Positions 1-7,793 of a stretch of DNA of 20,917 bases are shown here, in pieces. A program made the translations under genes and the position numbers. The notes beneath the pieces are model-generated. The model made no database searches, was not told where the DNA came from, and worked only from the letters and a program-made list of their open reading frames with translations. Each line of letters opens with the position of its first letter. Within the stretch, counting starts at the first letter, position 1. The stretch comes from JAVBLQ01 sp031553435 (GTDB lineage: Bacteria > Bacteroidota > Bacteroidia > Bacteroidales > Azobacteroidaceae), in the NCBI GenBank assembly GCA_031553435.1, contig JAVBLQ010000060.1:1-20917 (forward strand). Direction: 5' to 3'.

Positions 1-1
1 T

Positions 2-706
2 TCAAGCATCGGGATCCCGGTACTTGATGATAAGTTTCTCACATTCAGACGGATCGAAATTCCTTTCCTTTGCATAGACCCGTGCAACAAATTTATACAT
101 ATCATCCTGAATGCAAAGGCGGTCAAAATTTTTGCAACCCATTTTAATATCTACCGGACAAAAAATCATACGGTTGATGTCAATCAACTCAAATTCATAC
201 TTATCATCAACTTTCCCAAATAAGATATTACCTGGAGTGTAATCCTTATGATAAACATCTTTATTATGCAGATTGGCTGAAAAAATGGCAAAATCAGTCA
301 GGATCTGATCTGCTTCATCCATTCCGGGATAATGGCACAACTCTCTGAATTCACGATGAAACCGGCTTTTTTCACATATATAAAAGCTTTGATGGAACAA
401 TCCGTTTTTTCTCAATTCCATGTATGCAACCGGAGCCGGAGTTCCGATATGCTTGTTCATCAACTTCATTCCATTGCAATAAGAACGCGCGGCCTTGGAC
501 GAACGAAAATATGCATACACAATACGATTGATGAAATGAGGAACTTTAAATGATTTCACAACCAATTCTTTATCCCTTATTTTGAATAATTTAACTTCAT
601 TTCTTCCTTTGTAAATCAAGGTGCCTTCTTTTCTGAAAATTTCAGGCAGAGCATGCAGAAAATCAGCATATTCCCGATACAAAGGATTTATAATTATTTT
701 ATCCAT
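2..706 (-). CDS. Lipopolysaccharide core kinase-like protein (Kdo/WaaP family)
   Basis: Small protein-kinase-fold enzyme of 234 residues, probably phosphorylating a sugar of the lipid A-core at the cytoplasmic side of the inner membrane. Visible kinase elements: a lysine in VVKSF (K51), the catalytic-loop motif HKDYTPGN (H153, D155, N160), and a metal-binding DIN (D176) in place of DFG. The length suits the Kdo kinase/WaaP group, and the gene is complete (TGA at 2-4). The open frame begins at a TTG at 709, but I chose the ATG at 704-706 because it gives MDKIIINPL and lies just downstream of a -7 box at 723-730. It diverges from a GT9 glycosyltransferase, which fits a core-oligosaccharide pair. 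The sugar and position modified cannot be read from sequence. Another small-molecule kinase of the same fold is possible. Confidence 0.8.
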   Translation of the reverse strand: MDKIIINPLYREYADFLHALPEIFRKEGTLIYKGRNEVKLFKIRDKELVVKSFKVPHFINRIVYAYFRSSKAARSYCNGMKLMNKHIGTPAPVAYMELRKNGLFHQSFYICEKSRFHREFRELCHYPGMDEADQILTDFAIFSANLHNKDVYHKDYTPGNILFGKVDDKYEFELIDINRMIFCPVDIKMGCKNFDRLCIQDDMYKFVARVYAKERNFDPSECEKLIIKYRDPDA

Positions 707-722
707 CAACGCATTTTTTGCA

Positions 723-730
723 CAAAAATA
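723..730 (-). promoter_or_regulatory. Candidate -7 box for the LPS kinase gene
   Basis: On the minus strand this reads TATTTTTG, matching the Bacteroidota sigma-70 -7 consensus TAnnTTTG. Transcription would start about 10 bases before the ATG at 706. No convincing -33 TTG is visible, so this is a motif match only. Confidence 0.45.
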
Positions 731-740
731 GGAAAAAATT

Positions 741-769
741 CTTCACTCTTCACTCTTAGTTCTTCACTC
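741..769. repeat. TTCACTC-type short intergenic repeat
   Basis: Three close copies of the word TTCACTC (742-748, 749-755, 763-769) lie between the divergent kinase and GT9 genes. A degenerate relative (TTCACTCTTCATTCTTCATT) occurs at 4391-4410. From memory, such arrays recur in intergenic spaces of many Bacteroidota genomes; that is not shown by this window alone. Confidence 0.5.
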
Positions 770-777
770 AATAACAT

Positions 778-785
778 TATATTTG
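778..785 (+). promoter_or_regulatory. Candidate -7 box for the GT9 gene
   Basis: TATATTTG matches TAnnTTTG. The predicted start of transcription at about 792 puts the ATG at 809 roughly 17 bases downstream. This argues against the longer open frame that begins at 653. Confidence 0.5.
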
Positions 786-808
786 CACAATTTAAAAAAT
801 CCGGGAAA

Positions 809-1873
809 ATGAAAAGAAAAATAAAGAGGGTACTTGTCATCCGTTTTCGTCGTGTAGGAGATGCTGTGATTTCCACAGTTATATGTTCAACATTAAAACG
901 CACTTTTCCCGATGCACAAATCGACTATGTGTTGAATGAAGGAATTGCTCCACTCTTCGAACATCATCCGGATATCAACCGCTTGATTACTTTCTGCGAA
1001 AATGACATGTCGGGTTTTGGACGTTATGTAAAAAAAGTAAGAAACATTGTCCGGGATGGAAATTACGACATCATTGTTGACACACGGGCTACCGTCAAAA
1101 CGCTCTGGTTTTCTTTATTTTCCTTATCCACTCCTTATCGTTTGGGAAGAAAAAAAGGATACAATTGCCTTCTGCACAATCTGAGATCCGATGATCATTT
1201 TGAAAACACTGATGATGAAGTGATCAGAACATTACGCCTGCTGAAACCTCTGGAAAAATATTATCCGTTAAAATATGTGCATGATTTTAAATTATATGTC
1301 ACGAACGAAGAAAAATCCGCATATCATCAATATATGATCAATCAGGGAGTAAGCTTTGACAAACCGGTCATCGTTTGTGCCGTAACGACACGCGTTGAAA
1401 GTAAATGCTGGAAAAAAGAATATATGCAAAGTATTTTGCAAAAAATGATCGATCAATACGATGCTCAATTAATATTTAATTATGCCGGAGATGAAAAAGA
1501 ATATGCAGAAAATTTGTTTCATCAAATGAATGATCATCCCAATATTTTTATTCATGTAGAAGCCAAAGGGTTAAGGCAATTATCTGCATTAATGACTCAA
1601 GCCGGTTTCTTTTTCGGCAACGAAGGTGGCCCCCGTCATATCTCCCAAGCTTTTGAAGTACCAAGTTTTGCGATTTTTTCTCCTTCAATCAGTAAAAGCG
1701 TATGGTTACCTAATAAGAATGAACATTATCAGGGAATACAATTTTCAGACATATACCATTCTTCGGAAACAAATGATCAATTATCCGACCGCCAAAAGTT
1801 TGATATGATTACAGATGAAGTGGTGTGGAAAAGATTGGAGCCAATGTTGAATATATTTTTGGCGAAAAGCTAA
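809..1873 (+). CDS. Glycosyltransferase family 9 (ADP-heptose:LPS heptosyltransferase-like)
   Basis: Predicted cytoplasmic, membrane-associated glycosyltransferase of 354 residues that adds a heptose-like sugar to the LPS core. The N-terminus RVLVIRFRRVGDAVIST has the GDxxxSTxxxxxL pattern of GT9 enzymes, and the C-terminal half has GNEGGPRHISQA (about residues 270-281), the nucleotide-sugar site. The open frame extends upstream to 653, but I set the start at the ATG at 809: the extension overlaps the kinase gene and has no GT9 character, and a -7 box lies just before 809. It diverges from the WaaP-like kinase. Its stop codon touches a long inverted repeat that may terminate it. Donor and acceptor sugars are not determinable. 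Confidence 0.85.
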   Translation: MKRKIKRVLVIRFRRVGDAVISTVICSTLKRTFPDAQIDYVLNEGIAPLFEHHPDINRLITFCENDMSGFGRYVKKVRNIVRDGNYDIIVDTRATVKTLWFSLFSLSTPYRLGRKKGYNCLLHNLRSDDHFENTDDEVIRTLRLLKPLEKYYPLKYVHDFKLYVTNEEKSAYHQYMINQGVSFDKPVIVCAVTTRVESKCWKKEYMQSILQKMIDQYDAQLIFNYAGDEKEYAENLFHQMNDHPNIFIHVEAKGLRQLSALMTQAGFFFGNEGGPRHISQAFEVPSFAIFSPSISKSVWLPNKNEHYQGIQFSDIYHSSETNDQLSDRQKFDMITDEVVWKRLEPMLNIFLAKS

Positions 1874-1933
1874 AGGCAAAGGGCAAAGGATTTTTTCAGA
1901 TGAGAATTTCTTTCGCCTTTTGCCCTTTTCCTT
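1872..1933. terminator. Inverted repeat between convergent GT9 and uxuA (possible bidirectional terminator)
   Basis: Left arm 1873-1889 (AAGGCAAAGGGCAAAGG) pairs with right arm 1915-1933 with one mismatch and one bulged base, around a loop of about 25 bases. It fills almost the whole gap between two convergent genes, as expected for a two-way terminator. The GGCAAAGGGCAAAGG wording also resembles dispersed intergenic repeats I associate with Bacteroidota. Confidence 0.5.
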
Positions 1934-1941
1934 GAAATTCA

Positions 1942-3120
1942 TTAAATCCCCGATTTTGCAATCCCCATTTCCAGTCCACGCAATTCGGCAAGCCCGCGCA
2001 AACGACCTATGCAGGAATAGCCCGGATTCGTTTTTTTCTTCAAATCATCCACCATTTGATGGCCGTGATCCGGTCTGAATGGAATAGAACATTGACGGCG
2101 TTGTTGTAATTTCAACAGATTTTTCATGACATTATACATGTCGACATCGCCTTCCAGGTGATTGGCTTCATAAAAATTACCTTCGGCATCTCTTTGAGTA
2201 CTACGGAGATGTACAAAGTGAATACGATCGCCCAAACGCTCAACCATGCCGGGCAAATCATTTTTTTCAATCACTCCGAAAGATCCCGTACACAAACAAA
2301 GTCCGTTAGAAACATTGGGCACGGCCTGAACAATTTTAAGGAAATCTTCTTCCGTACTCATAATTCTTGGTAATCCGAGTATTGAATATGGAGGATCATC
2401 TGCATGAATCACCATCTTAACATTAGCCTCATCGGCTACCGGACAAATTTCTCTGAGGAAATAAATCAAATGGGAACGCAATTTTTCAGCATCTATGCCG
2501 TCATACCGGTCTAATGCTTTTTGAAATTCGGCAACCGTGAAACTTTCTTCCGATCCCGGCAGTCCGGCAATCATATTTCTTGTTAACAATTGCTTGTCGT
2601 CTTCCGACATCTGATCAAATCGTGCTTTTGCTTTGGCAATTTCTTCTTGTGTATATTCGTTTTCAGCTCCCGGTCTTTTTAAGATAAAAAGGTCAAAAGC
2701 AAGAAAAGCAGCGCGTTCAAATCTCAAAGCCTTAGATCCGTCGGGAAGCGTGTAGGACAAATCCGTACGTGTCCAATCCAAAACCGGCATAAAGTTGTAA
2801 GTAACAGTCATGATACCACACTGGCTCAAATTCCGGATACTTGTCTTATAATTTTCAATATATTTCTGAAAATCACCGGTTTGTGTCTTAATATGCTCAT
2901 GAACAGGAACACTTTCGACTACGGACCAAACAAGACCGGCTTCTTCAATTATCTGTTTTCTTTTCTGAATTTCTTCTACAGTCCAAACTTCTCCGTTGGG
3001 AATATGATGTAAAGCATTGACAATACCTGTAGCCCCTGCCTGTTTTATATCTGATAAACTCACCGGATCATTAGGTCCATACCATCTCCATGTTTGTTCG
3101 GATAAATACATAAATATCAT
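1942..3120 (-). CDS. uxuA: Mannonate dehydratase (D-mannonate hydro-lyase)
   Basis: Converts D-mannonate to 2-keto-3-deoxy-D-gluconate in hexuronate (glucuronate) breakdown, in the cytoplasm (EC 4.2.1.8). The 392-residue length is normal. The N-terminus has the UxuA signature TWRWYGPNDPVSLSDI and ALHHIPNGEVW. The four metal-ligand positions known for the family appear as VIHADDPP (His), LCLCTGSFG (Cys), HFVHLRS (His) and FRPDHGH (Asp). The start may be the ATG at 3118-3120 or the one at 3109-3111; both precede the conserved region and I keep the longer. Upstream are a TACCTTTG -7 box and an overlapping LacI-type palindrome, with a divergent LacI gene beyond. This predicts repression relieved by a uronate-pathway metabolite. 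No other uronate genes are present in the window. Confidence 0.95.
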   Translation of the reverse strand: MIFMYLSEQTWRWYGPNDPVSLSDIKQAGATGIVNALHHIPNGEVWTVEEIQKRKQIIEEAGLVWSVVESVPVHEHIKTQTGDFQKYIENYKTSIRNLSQCGIMTVTYNFMPVLDWTRTDLSYTLPDGSKALRFERAAFLAFDLFILKRPGAENEYTQEEIAKAKARFDQMSEDDKQLLTRNMIAGLPGSEESFTVAEFQKALDRYDGIDAEKLRSHLIYFLREICPVADEANVKMVIHADDPPYSILGLPRIMSTEEDFLKIVQAVPNVSNGLCLCTGSFGVIEKNDLPGMVERLGDRIHFVHLRSTQRDAEGNFYEANHLEGDVDMYNVMKNLLKLQQRRQCSIPFRPDHGHQMVDDLKKKTNPGYSCIGRLRGLAELRGLEMGIAKSGI

Positions 3121-3145
3121 TTTTTGAGATTTAACAAAATTATTC

Positions 3146-3159
3146 TGTGTGCGTACACA
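3146..3159. promoter_or_regulatory. Candidate LacI-family operator
   Basis: TGTGTGCGTACACA is a near-perfect palindrome (one mismatched pair) with the central CG typical of LacI-family operators. It overlaps the first bases of the uxuA -7 box (3158-3165) and lies in the space shared with the divergent lacI-type gene. Bound repressor would block uxuA transcription directly. Confidence 0.6.
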
Positions 3160-3165
3160 AAGGTA
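3158..3165 (-). promoter_or_regulatory. uxuA -7 box
   Basis: On the minus strand this reads TACCTTTG, an exact TAnnTTTG match. Predicted transcription start is near 3151, inside the palindrome at 3146-3159. No clear -33 TTG is visible, as is common for regulated promoters. Confidence 0.6.
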
Positions 3166-3197
3166 ATTATATTTTTCGGATAAATAAAAAAGTTCCT

Positions 3198-3205
3198 TAT
3201 CTTTG
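3198..3205 (+). promoter_or_regulatory. -7 box of the LacI-family gene
   Basis: TATCTTTG matches TAnnTTTG and would start transcription near 3212, about 25 bases before the ATG at 3237. The palindrome at 3146-3159 lies about 40 bases upstream of this box, so effects of the repressor on its own gene would be indirect or weak. Confidence 0.5.
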
Positions 3206-3236
3206 TAAAAAATCGTACTTTATTAATTCATTATAA

Positions 3237-4313
3237 ATGAATAAATTATACTCTAAAATAAAAATCAAGGACATTGCAGAAATGGCAGGCGTTTCCGCAG
3301 GTACAGTTGATCGTGTTTTGCACGATCGCGGAGATGTATCTAAGAAAAGTCGGGAAAAAGTAGAAAAAGTATTAAAAAAAATAAATTACATTCCCAATAT
3401 TTATGCCAGCGCATTGGCTTCCAAAAAAGACTTCCGGTTTGTTGCAGTCATCCCCAAACACAATCCTGAAGACTATTGGGAGATGATACAAAACGGTATA
3501 CTTCGTGCAGCCGAAGAATTATCAGACTTCAGAGTCAATGTTGAAATTCATGCTTATGATATATTCAACATCGCCTCTTTTTGTAAAGTAATGGAAGATA
3601 TGATAGGTTCTCATCCCGACGGGGTCTTGCTGGCTCCATCACTGAAATCCGTCACTTTCAGTTATACGTGTAAAATGGATGAATTGAAAATTCCATATGT
3701 TTTTGTTGATTCACGAATAGAAGAAGCTCATCCATTGGCTTATTTCGGGCAAAATTCTCATTTGAGCGGATGTCTTGCCGGAAAATTATTATTAACTTTG
3801 AATCCTGACATACAAGAAATTGCAGTCTTTTCATTCTATAATGTAGGTCAAATACCTGCCAACCAGATCAGTCAACGTATGGCTGGATTCAGTTCTTTTA
3901 TGCTGGAGAAGAAAGAAAGTTGCCGCTTGCATAGAATAACCCTCGAATTAGGAAATCAGGAAAAAAATGAGGTTGCCATGTCCGAAATTTTCCTGAAAAA
4001 CAAATCGGTTGAGGGAGCTGTAATCTTTTCGTCCAGAGCTTATGTTGTAGCCGAATTTCTTGAAAAATATAACCTGAAAAAACAAATTTCCTTTATCGGA
4101 TATGATTTATTGGAGAGGAATGTCAAGTGTATGAAAAATGATTCAATTGATTATTTAATAGCACAAAGACCAGATGTTCAAGGAAATAGAGGGATTAAAG
4201 CATTAAGTGACCATTTGATTTTCAAAAAACCGGTCAATGTGCTTAATTATGTACCGATGGATATTCTGATTCATAAAAATATTGACTTTTATCTGGATTT
4301 TCCGAATTGTTAG
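3237..4313 (+). CDS. LacI-family transcriptional regulator, probable regulator of uxuA
   Basis: DNA-binding repressor of 358 residues. The N-terminal LacI helix-turn-helix is clear: IKDIAEMAGVSAGTVDRVLH (about residues 10-29), followed by a hinge-type helix ending SALASKK. The remainder is a periplasmic-binding-protein-like sensor domain, with FVAVIPKH, PDGVLLAPS, PYVFVDSR and ISFIGYDLLE strand-loop segments. The recognition helix has TVDRVLH rather than the more common TVSRVLN; from memory this variant is frequent in Bacteroidota. It is transcribed divergently from uxuA with an operator-like palindrome between them, which makes uxuA the obvious target. The ligand is not identifiable but should relate to uronate or mannonate. 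Confidence 0.9.
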   Translation: MNKLYSKIKIKDIAEMAGVSAGTVDRVLHDRGDVSKKSREKVEKVLKKINYIPNIYASALASKKDFRFVAVIPKHNPEDYWEMIQNGILRAAEELSDFRVNVEIHAYDIFNIASFCKVMEDMIGSHPDGVLLAPSLKSVTFSYTCKMDELKIPYVFVDSRIEEAHPLAYFGQNSHLSGCLAGKLLLTLNPDIQEIAVFSFYNVGQIPANQISQRMAGFSSFMLEKKESCRLHRITLELGNQEKNEVAMSEIFLKNKSVEGAVIFSSRAYVVAEFLEKYNLKKQISFIGYDLLERNVKCMKNDSIDYLIAQRPDVQGNRGIKALSDHLIFKKPVNVLNYVPMDILIHKNIDFYLDFPNC

Positions 4314-4331
4314 GGATTATTGAGTTTTAAA

Positions 4332-4375
4332 ACACGGAGTTTCGCAGAATATTTATCACAGAGTTACACAGAGAT
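4332..4375. repeat. CACGGAGTTTCGCAGA / CACAGAGTTACACAGAGA short repeat
   Basis: Two related units (4333-4348 and 4357-4374) with the common pattern CACnGAGTTnCnCAGA stand between the 3' end of the LacI gene and the HsdR-N gene. The 4314-4409 gap otherwise shows no gene. I recognise this wording as a widespread non-coding repeat of Bacteroidota genomes; its copy number here is unknown. Confidence 0.55.
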
Positions 4376-4409
4376 AATTTTAAACATTTTTTCACTCTTC
4401 ATTCTTCAT

Positions 4410-4862
4410 TTAAGATAGTTCCTCATAAAACGGAACATCCTTCACAAACCTATAAGTTTGATTCTCATAATCAATTGTACAACAGAAATGTTGCATTCCA
4501 TTGCTGACAATTAACCTGGGAACTTTTAAGGCGATATTATATCTGGCAATCTGATCAAAGATCTGCTGATTAATGATTACGTCCGGAGATTTATATTCAA
4601 TGATCATCAAAGGATTGAGATATTTGTCATGGACAACCGTATCGCATCTTTTTTTCAGATTGATAACTTCGATGTGAACTTCGTTGCTCATCAAAGATTC
4701 CGGATAATTCCGGTATTCTATCAGAAAATTAACAAAATGTTGACGGACATATTCTTCCGGAGTTAAACGGACAAAACGTTTTCTTAAACGATCATAAATA
4801 TAATCTTTCCCGTCTTTTTTTTTAACTTTGACAACGAATTGGGGTAAATTCAATTCTGACAT
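4410..4862 (-). CDS. Stand-alone HsdR N-terminal-like protein (PD-(D/E)XK nuclease fold)
   Basis: 150-residue protein resembling the HSDR_N_2 domain, the N-terminal nuclease part of type I restriction subunits, without the helicase portion. The restriction-fold catalytic pattern is intact: EE at 36-37, D74 in RCDTVV, and E89-x-K91 in IIEYKSP. A basic N-terminal segment (VKVKKKDGKDYIYDRLRKRFV) precedes it. No methylase or specificity subunit is nearby, so it is not part of a restriction-modification operon. It sits beside amn-holA, which suggests a housekeeping role, perhaps in DNA repair or maintenance. Nuclease activity is inferred from the motif only. Confidence 0.8.
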   Translation of the reverse strand: MSELNLPQFVVKVKKKDGKDYIYDRLRKRFVRLTPEEYVRQHFVNFLIEYRNYPESLMSNEVHIEVINLKKRCDTVVHDKYLNPLMIIEYKSPDVIINQQIFDQIARYNIALKVPRLIVSNGMQHFCCTIDYENQTYRFVKDVPFYEELS

Positions 4863-4866
4863 TGAT

Positions 4867-4874
4867 TATCTTTG
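4867..4874 (+). promoter_or_regulatory. -7 box of the amn-holA operon
   Basis: TATCTTTG matches TAnnTTTG. Predicted start is near 4881, 45 bases before the amn ATG. It lies immediately upstream of the HsdR-N gene start and overlaps the opposing promoter at 4889-4896. Confidence 0.5.
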
Positions 4875-4888
4875 TTCAATAATATCAT

Positions 4889-4896
4889 CAAAAGTA
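4889..4896 (-). promoter_or_regulatory. -7 box of the HsdR-N gene
   Basis: On the minus strand this reads TACTTTTG, matching TAnnTTTG. Predicted start is near 4882, about 20 bases upstream of the ATG at 4862. It directly abuts the predicted start of the divergent amn transcript. Confidence 0.45.
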
Positions 4897-4925
4897 AATA
4901 ATTTTGGATAAATACCACATAAGAT

Positions 4926-5702
4926 ATGAAAACAAAACAGGAAATCGTGGAAAATTGGTTACCAAGATATACCAAAAGGGCTTTGAATGACTTTACGGAT
5001 TATATTTTGTTGACTAATTTCAATAAATATGTGGAAATTTTCGCCAATTACTACAATGTTCCGATTGAGGGAACTAATGCCAATATGCCCAACGCCAGCG
5101 CCGAAGGAATCACCATTATCAACTTCGGAATGGGAAGCGCCAATGCCGCCACCATCATGGATTTGCTAAGCGCAATCAAACCTAAAGCCGTGCTTTTTCT
5201 TGGAAAATGCGGTGGATTGAAGAAACACAATTCTCTTGGAGATTATATTTTGCCTATCGCTGCCATTCGGGGCGAAGGTACTTCCAACGACTATTTTCCC
5301 CAGGAAGTTCCATCGCTTCCGGCATTCAGTTTGTTGCGAGCTTTATCTACCACCATCAGGGACAAAGGAAAAGATTACTGGACAGGAACTGTTTACACCA
5401 CCAATCGCAGGGTCTGGGAATTTGATGACGAATTCAAAGATTATCTCCGGAAAATCCGGGTAATGGGTGTCGATATGGAAACAGCAACTTTATTCACTGT
5501 TGGTTTCGCTAATCACATTTCAACCGGAGCTTTACTGCTAATCAGTGATCAACCCATGATTTCAGAAGGAATTAAAACAGAAAAAAGTGACATACATGTA
5601 ACTTCCAATTTTGCCGAAGAACATGTTGCAATCGGCATCAAAGCATTGAGAAGTATTATTGAGAACAAAGAAACCGTAAAACATCTTCGATTTGAATGGT
5701 AA
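4926..5702 (+). CDS. amn: AMP nucleosidase (short Bacteroidota form)
   Basis: Cytoplasmic hydrolase splitting AMP into adenine and ribose 5-phosphate (EC 3.2.2.4), a nucleotide-salvage and adenylate-control step. At 258 residues it is the short form, lacking the N-terminal extension of the E. coli enzyme. Nucleoside-phosphorylase-fold motifs: ITIINFGMGSANAA (62-75), FLGKCGG (91-97), the catalytic region GVDMETATLF (181-190) and LISDQP (205-210). It is followed after 3 bases by holA in the same direction, so the two probably share a transcript from the TATCTTTG box. The start ATG follows that box at normal distance. Substrate assignment relies on family resemblance; other nucleosidases of the fold look different around FLGKCGG. 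Confidence 0.92.
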   Translation: MKTKQEIVENWLPRYTKRALNDFTDYILLTNFNKYVEIFANYYNVPIEGTNANMPNASAEGITIINFGMGSANAATIMDLLSAIKPKAVLFLGKCGGLKKHNSLGDYILPIAAIRGEGTSNDYFPQEVPSLPAFSLLRALSTTIRDKGKDYWTGTVYTTNRRVWEFDDEFKDYLRKIRVMGVDMETATLFTVGFANHISTGALLLISDQPMISEGIKTEKSDIHVTSNFAEEHVAIGIKALRSIIENKETVKHLRFEW

Positions 5703-5705
5703 TTT

Positions 5706-6728
5706 ATGGCTGCAAAAGAACTTACATACGAAGAAATAGAAAGAAGCATTCTGAATAAAAAATTTTCTCCCGTTTATTTTTTTCAGGGAGAAGAATCTTA
5801 TTTTATCGATCAATTAACAGAACTATTAATCAGGAATGTGCTGGACGATTCGGAACGTGATTTCAATCAAACACTGGTTTATGGTTCTGAAACAGATGTT
5901 TATACGGTAATCACCGCCGCAAAACGTTTTCCGATGATGTCGGCATACCAGCTTGTTGTAGTAAAAGAAGCTCAGGGATTAAAAAATATCGACGAATTGG
6001 TTCACTATGTCAAAAATCCCTTGAAATCAACAATCTTAGTCCTTAATTATAAATATGGTAAACTAGACGGACGGAAAAAATTATCCGGAGAAGTGGCCAA
6101 AACCGGAATCATTTTCGAATCTAAAAAATTATATGAAAATAAGATCCCATCTTTTATCACCTCTTATCTTCAAAAAAAGGGAATCGGGATCGATGCAAAA
6201 TCAGCACAAATGTTGACTGATTTTTTGGGAGCCGATTTAAGCAAATTGTCCAATGAACTGGATAAACTTATAATCACTTTGTCCGGAGGTTCACAAAAAC
6301 GGATCACACCTGAATTGATTGAGCAAAATATCGGAATCAGCAAAGACTTCAATAATTATGAATTGCAGAGCGCTCTTGCTATCCGTGATATTCTTCGTGT
6401 AAACAGAATCATAAATTATTTTGAACATAATCCGAAAAATAATCCGTTGGTAGTTACATTGTCTGTGCTTTACGGATTTTTTTCCAACCTGATGATTTGT
6501 CATTTTTCTCCTGACAAGTCCGAAGCTGCATTGATGAATTTATTAGGTTTGAGATTTAATTTCCAGGTAAAAGATTATCTCTCTGCGATCAAAATTTATA
6601 ATGCTTTTAAAACAATGGAAATCATCAGTCTGATACGCACTTTCGATGCGAAAACCAAAGGTGTGGATAATCCCTCAACTCCGGATGGGGAGTTATTGAA
6701 AGAATTGGTTTATAAGATAATGCACTAA
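5706..6728 (+). CDS. holA: DNA polymerase III subunit delta
   Basis: Clamp-loader subunit that opens the beta sliding clamp, 340 residues, normal length. Family features: N-terminal SPVYFFQGEESYFIDQL (about 21-37), where delta carries a degenerate nucleotide site. A central segment runs from ILVLNYKYGKLDGRKKL to FLGADLSKLSNELDKL, the typical delta motif that links the AAA+-like domain to the C-terminal collar. It follows amn by 3 bases. Its last codon and stop overlap the stop of the convergent aldo/keto reductase by 4 bases, leaving no room for a separate terminator. Essential in most bacteria; nothing is broken here. Confidence 0.92.
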   Translation: MAAKELTYEEIERSILNKKFSPVYFFQGEESYFIDQLTELLIRNVLDDSERDFNQTLVYGSETDVYTVITAAKRFPMMSAYQLVVVKEAQGLKNIDELVHYVKNPLKSTILVLNYKYGKLDGRKKLSGEVAKTGIIFESKKLYENKIPSFITSYLQKKGIGIDAKSAQMLTDFLGADLSKLSNELDKLIITLSGGSQKRITPELIEQNIGISKDFNNYELQSALAIRDILRVNRIINYFEHNPKNNPLVVTLSVLYGFFSNLMICHFSPDKSEAALMNLLGLRFNFQVKDYLSAIKIYNAFKTMEIISLIRTFDAKTKGVDNPSTPDGELLKELVYKIMH

Positions 6729-7675
6729 GAAATGTTGTCCAAAAACTTCACAGCTTCTTCACTCAAGTGAATATCCAATGCATCTGTAATTGCTTTCAAC
6801 TGCTTGGGAGTTGTAGCGCTTGCAATAGGAGCAGTAATAGATGGTTTGGACATCAACCATGCTAAAGCAATGGTTGCCTGAGAAGTATGATATTCTTTCG
6901 CTATTTTGTCCAGTCCTCTCAATATGGCATATCCTCTTTCTGTTAAATAATTCTTGATTCCTTCCGCCCGTGCACTGGTAGAATGATGAATATCTTCTAA
7001 TGAGCGATATTTTCCTGTAAGAAAACCACTTGCCAATGAATAATAACAGATTACGCCAAGATTATTTTCAACACAGATTTTTTCATATAATGTTTCATAA
7101 TCCTCTCTGTCATATAAGTTATAGCAAGGTTGAAAAGATTCATACCGGGGTAAATCCGATTGTTCACTTGCTCTTAAGGATTCTATAAGCCGTTCGGGAG
7201 AAAGATTAGAGGCGCCGACTGCCAGGACTTTTCCTTCTTTTATCAATTGTTCATAAGCAGATAACGTTTCTTCAACCGGAGTAATATTATCATCCCAATG
7301 AGTTTGATATAAGTCGATATAATCGGTTTGCAAACGGGAAAGAGATTCTTCAGCCGTTTTTATGATATATTTTTTTGTTAAGTTTTTACCATGTTCCCGG
7401 GTTTCTCCACCTACTTTTGTCGCAATAACAATTTTATCCCGCCCACCTCTTTGTTTGAGCCAGTTTCCGATAATGGTTTCAGATTCTCCACCTTTATTAC
7501 CTGGAACCCAATACGAATAAGCATCGGCAGTGTCAATAAAATTAAATCCGGAAGAAACAAAAGCATCCAATAATTCAAAAGATATTTTTTCATTGATTGT
7601 CCATCCGAATACGTTACCCCCAAAAGCTATAGGATACACCTCAATATTCGATTTCCCCAACTTCTTCTTTTCCAT
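6725..7675 (-). CDS. Aldo/keto reductase
   Basis: NAD(P)H-dependent carbonyl reductase with a TIM-barrel fold, 316 residues. The catalytic tetrad is complete: D48 and Y53 in FIDTADAYSYW, K87 in IATKVGG and H126 in YQTHWDD. The C-terminal cofactor-binding region contains ALAWLMSKPSITAPIASATT (about 272-291). The sequence is closest in style to the Tas/YajO-like subgroup, substrates of which are mostly unknown. It is convergent with holA (4-base overlap) and divergent from the phosphoesterase gene. The start ATG at 7673-7675 gives MEKKKLGKSNIEVYPIAFGG, matching the family's N-terminus. No clear promoter was seen for it. Confidence 0.92.
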   Translation of the reverse strand: MEKKKLGKSNIEVYPIAFGGNVFGWTINEKISFELLDAFVSSGFNFIDTADAYSYWVPGNKGGESETIIGNWLKQRGGRDKIVIATKVGGETREHGKNLTKKYIIKTAEESLSRLQTDYIDLYQTHWDDNITPVEETLSAYEQLIKEGKVLAVGASNLSPERLIESLRASEQSDLPRYESFQPCYNLYDREDYETLYEKICVENNLGVICYYSLASGFLTGKYRSLEDIHHSTSARAEGIKNYLTERGYAILRGLDKIAKEYHTSQATIALAWLMSKPSITAPIASATTPKQLKAITDALDIHLSEEAVKFLDNIS

Positions 7676-7765
7676 AGGTTAAATATTTATTTTATAAAAC
7701 AAATAAAATGAGAGAAAAGTTCAGAAATAACTGAAAATGGAAAGTGGAAAAATGAGTAAAAATGG

Positions 7766-7773
7766 TATTTTTG
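7766..7773 (+). promoter_or_regulatory. -7 box of the phosphoesterase gene
   Basis: TATTTTTG matches TAnnTTTG. Predicted start near 7780 falls between the upstream in-frame ATG at 7737 and the ATG at 7794, supporting the latter as the real start. Confidence 0.45.
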
Positions 7774-7793
7774 CCATAATAAAAAAACTATTG

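Noticed and set aside
332..553. Plus-strand reading frame inside the LPS kinase gene
   Set aside because: It is fully antisense to a gene with clear kinase motifs, with no promoter or recognisable protein.
4410..4862. Type I restriction-modification system
   Set aside because: Only the HsdR N-terminal-like domain is present; no helicase part, HsdM or HsdS is nearby.
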